NCBI GenBank assembly: GCA_022567815.1
Contig: JADFGI010000109.1
Span: 1-8,683 of the forward strand
Reading direction: 5' to 3'
DNA length: 8,683 nt
Origin: Nitrospinota bacterium
GTDB lineage: Bacteria > Nitrospinota > Nitrospinia > Nitrospinales > VA-1
A program made the position numbers and the translations under genes. The notes beneath the pieces are model-generated. The model was given only the letters and a program-made list of their open reading frames with translations. It was not told the origin of the DNA and did not search any database. Below are positions 1 to 5,563 of this stretch, one piece after another. How positions within the stretch are numbered: the first letter of the stretch is position 1; each line of letters starts with the position of its first letter.

Positions 1-544
1 CCTCAGTGGCTTCTATGGTGGGACCGGGCATGGACCCGTTATAACCCCAAACCAGGCCTTTTTGTTCCATATCCATCATATGTCCCATTCCGCCAGTGAA
101 GCGGTTCATTGCTGGAATGATGGAATCATCCATAGGTTTCCCATCGGTAATCACGTGTTCCATGGGTTGGGCGATTAATGTAAACACCTTTACTTTTCCG
201 TCCAGTTCATAACCGAGAGCCGGAACATTGAGGGTTTCCACCATTCCCATCTGTTTGCCCATAAGCGGAGGTGGGGGAGAATATATCTTCCCTTCCTCAA
301 TGCGGACGGGACGTTTCAATTCCATGGATTGGCCCATAGTCATTGAGTGTTCCATGTTGTCAGACATTTTTGCATTTCCATGGTCCATATCCATGGAACC
401 CATTTTTGGTGAGGAAATCATATTGTGTCCTTTATGATCCTCGGAATTTTCGCCAGAGTGGGCGTCAGCAGAAAAACCCACTTCAAAAATTAAAAATACC
501 AGGAATAAAAAAAACCCATTCCTGGAGCAACAATAAGTCTTCAT
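1..544 (-). CDS. Multicopper oxidase, N-terminal part (cut by window edge)
   Basis: This is the first 181 residues of an exported multicopper oxidase; the rest lies beyond the left edge. ATG at 544 is preceded by an AAGGAAG ribosome site (557-551). Residues 1-26 look like a Sec signal peptide: charged start, hydrophobic 11-20, and likely cleavage after FSA-26 or ADA-28. There is no twin arginine. Residues 29-75 are rich in Met and His (for example MGSMDMDHG, MEHSMTMG), and further Met clusters occur at 95-101 and 153-160 (GGMGHMMDM). The family signature VWGYNGSMPGPTIEATE (165-181) matches the start of the first cupredoxin domain, where a Gly-Asp usually follows. The copper ligands (HWHG and C-terminal HCH motifs) would be downstream and cannot be checked. 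Known relatives oxidise Cu(I) or other substrates in the periplasm. A copper-tolerance role is inferred from the Met/His segment and the neighbours. It has its own leader behind a strong terminator-like hairpin. Confidence 0.85.
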   Translation of the reverse strand, partial: MKTYCCSRNGFFLFLVFLIFEVGFSADAHSGENSEDHKGHNMISSPKMGSMDMDHGNAKMSDNMEHSMTMGQSMELKRPVRIEEGKIYSPPPPLMGKQMGMVETLNVPALGYELDGKVKVFTLIAQPMEHVITDGKPMDDSIIPAMNRFTGGMGHMMDMEQKGLVWGYNGSMPGPTIEATE

Positions 545-609
545 GATATTCTTCCTTATTTATAAAAATTTTGGAGGATGTTTAATGACTGGATTCATGG
601 CCATTTTTC

Positions 610-717
610 TCCAAGTTAAAGAAAATACTTGCCGTGGAAAATGCCCAGGTGAGGCGTCTATAAGACGCCTCACCTGGGCACTATATTTTTAGGGCGCCTC
701 GAAAAATTCAACTTGGA
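610..717. repeat. 108-base nested inverted-repeat element
   Basis: The ends are perfect 8-base inverted repeats, TCCAAGTT (610-617) and AACTTGGA (710-717). They extend to 10 of 11 matches if the next three bases are included. In the middle is a perfect 18-bp hairpin (642-680). There is no coding capacity and no obvious target-site duplication. It could be a miniature mobile element or simply a compound terminator; only one copy is in this window. Confidence 0.45.
642..680. terminator. Perfect 18-bp hairpin, probable bidirectional terminator
   Basis: Arms 642-659 and 663-680 are exact reverse complements around a 3-base ATA loop. On the plus strand the hairpin is followed by CTATATTTTT (681-690). 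On the minus strand it is followed by TTTTCC. It lies between the small lipoprotein gene, whose transcript would end here, and the multicopper oxidase, which would therefore need its own promoter in 545-641. The GC-rich stem with a U-rich tract is typical of Rho-independent termination; activity is inferred. Confidence 0.65.
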
Positions 718-724
718 CTATGAG

Positions 725-749
725 CCAACCTCTTAAAATATAGAGTTGG
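725..749. other. Imperfect hairpin downstream of the lipoprotein gene
   Basis: CCAACCTCT (725-733) pairs with AGAGTTGG (742-749) through an 8-bp stem with one bulged C and an 8-base AT-rich loop. No T-tract follows closely on either strand, so a terminator role is doubtful. It may be a transcript-stabilising structure at the 3' end of the lipoprotein message. Confidence 0.3.
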
Positions 750-784
750 AGATTGCAAAAGCCAAACAATATCAATTTATAAAG

Positions 785-806
785 TTCCCATAAAATTTAA
801 TGGGAA
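785..806. other. Hairpin enclosing the lipoprotein stop codon
   Basis: TTCCCAT (785-791) and ATGGGAA (800-806) are exact reverse complements. The 8-base loop (792-799) holds the TAA stop of the small lipoprotein gene read on the minus strand. No U-tract follows immediately. It could protect the mRNA end or be part of a weak terminator. Confidence 0.35.
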
Positions 807-934
807 TGCCCTGATGATGAATGTCCATCATTACCTCTTCTACTTCCTTCGGGCGGGGTATAGCACCCTGTAGCAATCAAAAATGTTCCACCAAGAAATA
901 TTGTTATCATCAGAATACTAATTATCTTTTTCAT
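797..934 (-). CDS. Small His-tailed lipoprotein (45 residues)
   Basis: This short gene reads from ATG at 934 to TAA at 797. A strong ribosome site GGAGGG lies at 950-945. The product starts MKKIISILMITIFLGG, a classic lysine start plus hydrophobic core, and continues to ATG-C at residues 21-24, a plausible lipobox with Cys24 as the lipidation site. The mature part would be only 22 residues: a Pro/Gly/Arg stretch, then a tail with three His among Ser and Gly (HSSSGHSH, 38-45). I recognise no named family. The His tail and the position between a Cys/His secreted protein and a multicopper oxidase suggest metal binding at the membrane surface; that is inference. The lipobox has Ala at -3 instead of the usual Leu, so lipidation is likely but not certain. 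The ribosome site and signal-like start argue strongly for a real gene despite its size. Confidence 0.7.
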   Translation of the reverse strand: MKKIISILMITIFLGGTFLIATGCYTPPEGSRRGNDGHSSSGHSH

Positions 935-1088
935 TGGAATTTCTCCCTCCAAAATAAGTTTCTCAAAAATAGTAAAGACAGCGCCATTATCAAACAGGAG
1001 GAAAGGTCAAATTTTAAAATCCAAAAAAGGATTCATTAGACCCAATCCAAAAGTTCGGTTTGAAAAGTTTTATGAGTTTACTAAAGGT
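935..1088. other. AT-rich gap upstream of the lipoprotein gene
   Basis: These 154 bases between the two small exported-protein genes hold the lipoprotein's ribosome site and presumably a promoter, but no convincing -35/-10 pair at normal spacing was found. A TTGACC (minus strand, 1010-1005) and a GATAAT (991-986) are only 13 bases apart. The strand-symmetric ATTTTAAAAT at 1011-1020 is unassigned. Confidence 0.4.
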
Positions 1089-1373
1089 TTAATTTTTTGG
1101 AGGTGGTGTGGCAGGAACTAATTTACGGGGCTCAAAATGATTCGCGGTTTCCAAAAGTTCACCGCAATAAGAAGAGTAAAAATTTAAGACTGGGGAATCG
1201 ATTGAAGCGGAAATAAAACAATTACTACAGGACGCTTGCATGGTGCAATCAGACGCATCCATATGGTGCATGGGTGAAGCGGGCAGGTTAGCCGATAACA
1301 ATGAAACAATAAAAATCATGGCAACCGCCACCAAAAATTTACTTTTCTTTGTCAACCGGGAAACCTTTCTCAA
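1089..1373 (-). CDS. Small secreted Cys/His protein, putative metal-binding
   Basis: A 94-residue protein starting at TTG (1373), with GGTGGG (1388-1383) as a reasonably spaced ribosome site. The first in-frame ATG would be residue 19, inside the hydrophobic core, so TTG is preferred. Residues 1-33 form a signal peptide: a basic start (MRKVSRLTKKSK), a hydrophobic core 13-28, and a likely cleavage near PAS-33. The mature start PMHHMDASDC, followed by C49-S-N-C52 and C70, gives four Cys plus His36, His37 and His79. The tail is proline-rich (PATPPPKN). The layout resembles short periplasmic proteins that accompany copper genes (DUF2946-like in style), but I cannot assign the family from memory. 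It could bind Cu or act as a metal-responsive leader peptide product. It is 154 bases upstream of the lipoprotein gene in the same direction and may be the first gene of the metal block. Confidence 0.65.
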   Translation of the reverse strand: MRKVSRLTKKSKFLVAVAMIFIVSLLSANLPASPMHHMDASDCTMQASCSNCFISASIDSPVLNFYSSYCGELLETANHFEPRKLVPATPPPKN

Positions 1374-1399
1374 TAATTCCCACCAGTGGGTTTTATACC

Positions 1400-1415
1400 C
1401 CGTAGCTTGCTACGG
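1400..1415. repeat. Palindrome CCGTAGC-TT-GCTACGG
   Basis: A perfect 7-bp inverted repeat with a 2-base spacer, followed on the plus strand by CTTTT. It lies upstream of the TTG-start secreted protein gene, so on the coding strand it would fall in the leader or promoter. The GCTACG string recurs in the hairpins after argJ (7220-7252), so it may belong to a dispersed repeat family; regulatory use is possible. Confidence 0.45.
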
Positions 1416-1556
1416 CTTTTAGAATGAAGATCCTTGCCGGATATCCCGCCTGCTTGCAACGGGGTCGTTGATTTCAACCAACGCCATTCAGGATATTGCA
1501 TTCATTATAAAGGATATTTTCTTGAAAATTTGTATTTTTTATTTAGAATTTTTCCA

Positions 1557-1570
1557 TCCCACAAGTGGGA
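1557..1570. repeat. Small palindrome TCCCAC-AA-GTGGGA
   Basis: A perfect 6-bp inverted repeat around AA. A close relative, CCCAC-CA-GTGGG, lies at 1379-1390, so this gene-free region carries two similar sites 178 bases apart. It might be an operator pair or repeat debris; nothing decides between these. Confidence 0.3.
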
Positions 1571-1711
1571 GTGCTTTCCTGCTCCGCAACTTTGGGGGGA
1601 GATGCGGGCAAACGCTTTTAATATCTTGCCCATCGCCTGCATTCCCCGGAGGGATAGGAGGCACACTTTGCTCACGAGCCCTGAAAAGCTACGAACTTAT
1701 TGCATGTCAAA

Positions 1712-1736
1712 ATTGGGTCCAGCGTCACGCTGGTTA
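1712..1736 (+). repeat. Dispersed palindromic repeat, copy 1 (hldE 3' end)
   Basis: Contains TGGGTCCAGCGTCACGCTGG (1714-1733), also present at 7136-7155 (inverted) and 8639-8658. The 15-base core CCAGCGT-C-ACGCTGG (1719-1733) is an odd palindrome. The following GTTA supplies the TAA stop of hldE on the minus strand, so the repeat abuts and shares the gene end. Read with hldE, the hairpin is followed by ACCCAATTTTG, which could make a weak terminator. Confidence 0.7.
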
Positions 1737-3203
1737 ATCCACCTTGTAGTTTTCAAGGATCTGTTCGACGGTGTTGGTGGTGGAGAGTCCTTTGACGATG
1801 GGGATGAGTTCCACCCGGGCTCCGTAGCCTTCGACTATTTCGCGTCCGACCACTTCATCGATCTTGTAGTCGTCGCCTTTAACCAGAATGTCTGGACGGA
1901 TTTCGCCGATCAGGTGTTCCGGCGTGCTTTCATCGAAGATAGTGATGTAATCGACGTACCTTAATGCCGAAAGAATGTTGGCGCGTTCCTCCTGAGTTTT
2001 AATGGGCCGCCCGTCGCCTTTGATCGCGCGCACGGATGCGTCGCTGTTGAGTCCGATCACCAGGATGTGGCCCAGGGATTTTGCTTTTTGCAGGAACTCG
2101 ATATGGCCGCCGTGGATCAAGTCGAAACAGCCGTTGGTGAACACCACGGTTTTGCCGGTGCTCTTGGCGAGGCTGACGAGTTTTTTCAGCTCCTCGAGTT
2201 CCAGGATGGTGTGCGAGGTGCGGAGCATTTCTTCCTCTAAAAACTCGTTGATCTCGTTCAGTGTGACGACCGCCGTTCCCACTTTTCCGACCACGATACT
2301 GCCAGCCATGTTGGAGAGCCAGGCCGCATCGCGAAAATTGAATCCGGCGAACAGAGCCATCCCGAAAACGCTGACCACGGTGTCGCCGGCGCCGGTAACG
2401 TCGTAAACTTCCTTGGCCACGGTGGCAATGTTCACGGGTTTCTCTTTATTCTGGTAAAGAGTCATTCCGTCTTTGCCGCGGGTGACCAGCAGAGCTTCCC
2501 CTCGTGTCAGGGTCAGCAGGTATTCAGCGGCACGTTCCAAATCTTCCGCGCTGTTGACCTTGATGGGCACCGAGCGTTCGACTTCATTCTGGTTGGGCGT
2601 GAGAACGGTGGCGCCTTTGTACAGGGAAAAGTCCGCGCTTTTGGGATCGACGATCACGATTTTTTTGGAGTTTTGGGCGCGGTGCATCAGATTCTTGACA
2701 ACCTTTTCGGTCAACACGCCCTTGCGGTAATCGGAGCAGATGACGCCGTCCATCTCAGGCAATATCTGGTTGGTGAATTGAATGATTTTCTTTTCCGTCT
2801 CTTCGGTGATGGGGCGATTGTCTTCTTTGTCGATGCGCAGGATTTGCTGATTGTGCGCGATGATCCTCATTTTGGAAGTGGTCGGGCGATGTACGAACCG
2901 GAATATGCCCTCGGTATGGATGCCTTTTCCCCGGATAAGCTCCAGCAGACGGTCGCCTTTTTCATCCTGGCCGATGGCCCCTATAAGGTAAACATCGCAT
3001 CCCAGGGCGGCGAGGTTGTTGGCGACATTGGCGGCCCCGCCCATGGAAAGGTTTTCCGATTTTGCTTCCAGAATGGGAACCGGCGCTTCGGGGGAGATTC
3101 GCGTCATACCGCCCCAGAGGTATTCGTCCAGGATGAGGTCTCCGATCACCAGAACCTTGGGGCGTTGCTTGTTATCGAAAAAATATTTAAATTTAGATTT
3201 CAT
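1734..3203 (-). CDS. hldE: Bifunctional heptose-7-P kinase / heptose-1-P adenylyltransferase
   Basis: A cytosolic enzyme of 489 residues that phosphorylates D-glycero-D-manno-heptose 7-phosphate at C1, and later adenylylates heptose 1-phosphate to ADP-heptose for the LPS inner core. The N-terminal PfkB/ribokinase domain spans about 1-325, with GDLILDEYLWG at 21-31, GGAANVANNLAALG at 55-68 and the catalytic loop GAGD at 271-274. The C-terminal nucleotidyltransferase domain spans about 352-485, with TNGCFDLIHGGH at 356-367 (HxGH nucleotide site), a KGDGRPI loop at 395-401 and GLSTT at 472-476. Length and fused order match E. coli HldE (about 477 residues), so neither domain is truncated. The ATG at 3203 overlaps the gmhA stop (ATGA), implying translational coupling. 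The stop codon coincides with a dispersed palindrome. Confidence 0.97.
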   Translation of the reverse strand: MKSKFKYFFDNKQRPKVLVIGDLILDEYLWGGMTRISPEAPVPILEAKSENLSMGGAANVANNLAALGCDVYLIGAIGQDEKGDRLLELIRGKGIHTEGIFRFVHRPTTSKMRIIAHNQQILRIDKEDNRPITEETEKKIIQFTNQILPEMDGVICSDYRKGVLTEKVVKNLMHRAQNSKKIVIVDPKSADFSLYKGATVLTPNQNEVERSVPIKVNSAEDLERAAEYLLTLTRGEALLVTRGKDGMTLYQNKEKPVNIATVAKEVYDVTGAGDTVVSVFGMALFAGFNFRDAAWLSNMAGSIVVGKVGTAVVTLNEINEFLEEEMLRTSHTILELEELKKLVSLAKSTGKTVVFTNGCFDLIHGGHIEFLQKAKSLGHILVIGLNSDASVRAIKGDGRPIKTQEERANILSALRYVDYITIFDESTPEHLIGEIRPDILVKGDDYKIDEVVGREIVEGYGARVELIPIVKGLSTTNTVEQILENYKVD

Positions 3204-3766
3204 TCCTGAAGCTCGCTTTCAACGATTTCACAGATGATGTGGCCGATGGTGATGTGGACTTCCTGAATGCGGGCGGTATCGTCTGAAGGGACGACGATCG
3301 CCAGACGCACAATGTCCTTCGCCCGTCCGCCCTCGTTACCCAGCAACCCGATGGTGACGGCCCCGATTTCGTTGGCCAGCTTGAAAGCGCGGATCACGTT
3401 TTCCGAATTGCCGCTGGTGCTGAACCCCAGAACAACATCGCCTTTTTTGGCAATCGCCTCGATTTGGCGGGAGAATATCGTGTCAAATCCGTAATCGTTG
3501 GCGAGCGCGGTCAATATGGAGGTGTCCACCGTGAGGGCGATGGCGGCGATCGCGGCTCTTTCTTTTTTGAATCGGCCCACCATTTCCGCGGCGATGTGCT
3601 GGGCGTCCGCCGCACTGCCGCCGTTTCCCATGAGAAGCAGTTTGCCCCCATTGGCCAGGCTCTCCTTTATCAGCTGAGCCGCTTCCAGGATTTTTTCCGA
3701 CAAGGTCTCCGCCACCTGGTATTTTAAATCGGCGCTGGCGTTGAGAAAATTTTTGACCCGTTGCAT
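3200..3766 (-). CDS. gmhA: Sedoheptulose-7-phosphate isomerase
   Basis: A 188-residue cytosolic SIS-domain enzyme that converts sedoheptulose 7-phosphate to D-glycero-D-manno-heptose 7-phosphate, the first committed step towards ADP-heptose. Its product is the substrate of HldE, encoded directly downstream with a 4-base overlap. The phosphate-binding segment MGNGGSAADAQHIAAE (46-61) and STSGNSENV (116-124) are typical. His57, Glu61, Gln168 and His176 match the zinc ligands of E. coli GmhA (61, 65, 172, 180) with a constant offset of four, so the active site looks intact. The ATG at 3766 lacks a clear Shine-Dalgarno sequence and lies 50 bases after radC. The remaining pathway steps (GmhB phosphatase, HldD epimerase) are not in this window. 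Confidence 0.96.
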   Translation of the reverse strand: MQRVKNFLNASADLKYQVAETLSEKILEAAQLIKESLANGGKLLLMGNGGSAADAQHIAAEMVGRFKKERAAIAAIALTVDTSILTALANDYGFDTIFSRQIEAIAKKGDVVLGFSTSGNSENVIRAFKLANEIGAVTIGLLGNEGGRAKDIVRLAIVVPSDDTARIQEVHITIGHIICEIVESELQE

Positions 3767-3816
3767 ATCTAAAAATTAAGTTCAGTGTTCGTTAATCAAT
3801 TGAAACCTTCGTGGCT

Positions 3817-4515
3817 TCACAGCAATCCTTCATCTGAAAAGCTGAAATATTCATTATCCCCGATGATGATGTGGTCCACCATCTTAATCCCGATGATCTG
3901 GCCGGTTTTATTGAGACGATGGGTGATTTCCATATCCTGCTGGCTGGGTGAAGGATCACCACTGGGGTGATTGTGGATCACCGCGAACGAAGCGGCGGAT
4001 TCCCTGATAGCCGGAATCATGACTTCCCTGGGATGCATGATGCTGGCGTTCAGACTGCCTTCGGAAATCGTCAGATCCTTTATTACAAACAATTTCGGAT
4101 TCAAAAGAACGAGTTTAACGATTTCCTTTTTCAGGTTTTTCATAAACGGCTTGTAGTGTTCCACAAAACACCGGCTGGTCTCCATTTTTTTCTTTTTCCC
4201 GGAACTTTGGGACGACATCCGTTTGCCAACTTCCAGAGCGGCCTTGATCTGTGCGGCCTTGGCAAAACCGATGCCTTTGACCTGGCACAACTCGGTTATC
4301 GATGCCTGATCGATCTTGTTAAAATCGTCAAACATATTTAAAAGATCGCGGCTGAGGTCAACGGCATTTTTTTTGGAGGTACGGTCCCCGGACCCAATCA
4401 ATATCCCCAACAGGTGAGCGTCTGAAAGTTTATCTTCGCCATATTTAATCAGCCTTTCTCTGGGCCGTTCGTCTTCGGGCCAATTTTTTATAGAGGAGTG
4501 ACTGTAATCGGCCAT
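3817..4515 (-). CDS. radC: RadC family JAMM/MPN+ protein
   Basis: A 232-residue RadC (UPF0758) protein. Residues 1-100 carry the helix-hairpin-helix part (LCQVKGIGFAKAAQIKAALE, 76-95). The C-terminal half is the JAMM/MPN+ fold with the metal motif HNHPSGDPSPSQQD (181-194), in which His181, His183 and Asp194 are the expected zinc ligands. A short lysine-rich linker (GKKKK, 106-110) joins the two. The fold predicts metallo-hydrolase activity, but the substrate is unknown. The name comes from an old E. coli mutant, and a direct DNA-repair role is not established for the family. ATG at 4515 gives a full-length family member (about 220-230 residues); its ribosome site is weak. It probably shares a transcript with gmhA and hldE, with no obvious functional link. 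Confidence 0.93.
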   Translation of the reverse strand: MADYSHSSIKNWPEDERPRERLIKYGEDKLSDAHLLGILIGSGDRTSKKNAVDLSRDLLNMFDDFNKIDQASITELCQVKGIGFAKAAQIKAALEVGKRMSSQSSGKKKKMETSRCFVEHYKPFMKNLKKEIVKLVLLNPKLFVIKDLTISEGSLNASIMHPREVMIPAIRESAASFAVIHNHPSGDPSPSQQDMEITHRLNKTGQIIGIKMVDHIIIGDNEYFSFSDEGLL

Positions 4516-4615
4516 GAGACGTTATCAGGTTTTCAGGAGACCTATAATAATTAGATATTCAGCTTATTTTTCTTGCCCCTCAGGTAAAAGGGGAGAAATC
4601 GCAACAGTAACTTTT
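4516..4615. other. Gap between uxs and radC
   Basis: 100 bases holding only a weak hairpin, CCCCT (4576-4580) with AGGGG (4589-4593), and no T-tract on either strand. No convincing terminator or promoter is visible, so read-through from uxs into radC remains possible. Confidence 0.3.
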
Positions 4616-5563
4616 CTAGGCTCCCTTTAAAGAACGCACTTTAGCCTTGAAGTACTCCAGGGTGGATTTTAATCCATCGTCCAACGTTATCTTCGGTTCC
4701 CAATCAAGGATTTTCCTGGCCAGGGTGATGTCTGGTTGCCTGATTTTTGGATCATCCACCGGCAATGCCGTGTAAATGATTTTACTCTTGCTTTGTGTGG
4801 CTTGCAAAATTTTCTCGGCCATCTCCTTGATGGTCATTTCCCTGGGATTGCCAATGTTCACCGGTTCGTTCATGTTGGACATCAGCAGACGGTAAATTCC
4901 TTCGATGAGGTCCGTTACATAGCAAAAACTTCGGGTCTGACTGCCATCGCCATAGATTGTGATGTCTTCGCCCATCAGGGCTTGATAGATGAAGTTCGGA
5001 ATGGCCCGGCCATCCTGAAGGCGCATTCGGGGACCGTAGGTGTTGAAGATTCTGACGATCTTGGTATCGAGTCCGTGGGCGCGATGATAAGCCATGGCCA
5101 TGGCCTCGGAGAATCGTTTGGCTTCATCGTAAACCCCACGCGGGCCGACGGGATTGACGTTTCCCCAATAATTTTCTTTTTGTGGGTGAACCAGGGGATC
5201 TCCATACACTTCGGATGTGGAAGAGATCAGGTACACGGCCCGCTTGGCTTCCGCGAGACCCAGGGTGTTGTGGGTTCCAAGCGATCCCACTTTGAGAGTG
5301 GGTATGGAGTGGACCAGGTAATCAATGGGACTGGCGGGGGAAGCGAAATGGAGAACAAAATCCAGAGGGCCGTCTATCTTGATATGTTGGGTTACGTTGT
5401 GTTTGATAAAAGTGAATTTTTTGTTTTTGATATGGGCGATATTTTCCAGCGATCCGGTGAGCAGGTTATCCATACAGATGACCTCATGGCCCTTGTTCAG
5501 CAGATAATCGCAGAAATGCGACCCAAGAAATCCGGCGCCTCCGGTAATCAATGTTCTAGGCAT
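4616..5563 (-). CDS. uxs: UDP-glucuronate decarboxylase (UDP-xylose synthase)
   Basis: A 315-residue NAD-dependent short-chain dehydrogenase of the Uxs type, which converts UDP-glucuronate to UDP-xylose and CO2 for surface polysaccharides. Visible motifs are the Rossmann GGAGFLG (8-14), STSEVYGDPLVHPQ (115-128) with Ser117 and Glu118, the catalytic Tyr145-x3-Lys149 pair in YDEAKR, RIFNTYGPRM (171-180), and QTRSFCYV (209-216) with Arg211. Arg211 and Glu118 align with the decarboxylation residues of ArnA and Uxs. The chosen start, ATG at 5563, places GGAGFLG at the normal distance. An in-frame extension up to 5794 adds 77 residues that only mirror fmt in another frame. The gene starts inside the last codons of fmt (8-base overlap), suggesting coupled translation. 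Related dTDP- or GDP-sugar dehydratases are less likely because the long SEVYGDPLVHPQ and GNVNPVGPR strings are Uxs-specific. Confidence 0.93.
   Translation of the reverse strand: MPRTLITGGAGFLGSHFCDYLLNKGHEVICMDNLLTGSLENIAHIKNKKFTFIKHNVTQHIKIDGPLDFVLHFASPASPIDYLVHSIPTLKVGSLGTHNTLGLAEAKRAVYLISSTSEVYGDPLVHPQKENYWGNVNPVGPRGVYDEAKRFSEAMAMAYHRAHGLDTKIVRIFNTYGPRMRLQDGRAIPNFIYQALMGEDITIYGDGSQTRSFCYVTDLIEGIYRLLMSNMNEPVNIGNPREMTIKEMAEKILQATQSKSKIIYTALPVDDPKIRQPDITLARKILDWEPKITLDDGLKSTLEYFKAKVRSLKGA

Larger units (their letters stand above)
1374..1733. other. Gene-free, palindrome-rich junction
   Basis: About 360 bases separate hldE from the metal-related block. I see no convincing gene on either strand; open frames here run out into the antisense of hldE and lack export or domain signals. 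The region holds hairpins CCCAC-CA-GTGGG (1379-1390), CCGTAGC-TT-GCTACGG (1400-1415) and TCCCAC-AA-GTGGGA (1557-1570), and the three-copy palindrome at 1712-1736. An AT-rich stretch spans 1497-1555. The promoter for the Cys/His protein should be near 1390-1450, but none is clear. Confidence 0.5.

Noticed and set aside
559..564. TATAAA as -10 box for the multicopper oxidase
   Set aside because: It is immediately next to the ribosome site, so a start from it would leave no usable leader.
585..692. Plus-strand frame of 35 codons with GGAGG in front of ATG
   Set aside because: It reads straight through the perfect 18-bp hairpin and shows no signal or domain. The ribosome-site match is probably chance.
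986..1010. CueR-like promoter (TTGACC with GATAAT) before the lipoprotein gene
   Set aside because: The spacing is only 13 bases and the second half of the expected dyad is missing. MerR-family sites normally have 19-20 bases.
1434..1964. 176-codon plus-strand frame across the junction
   Set aside because: Its second half is antisense to hldE and its first half crosses palindromic repeats; no ribosome site or domain is visible.
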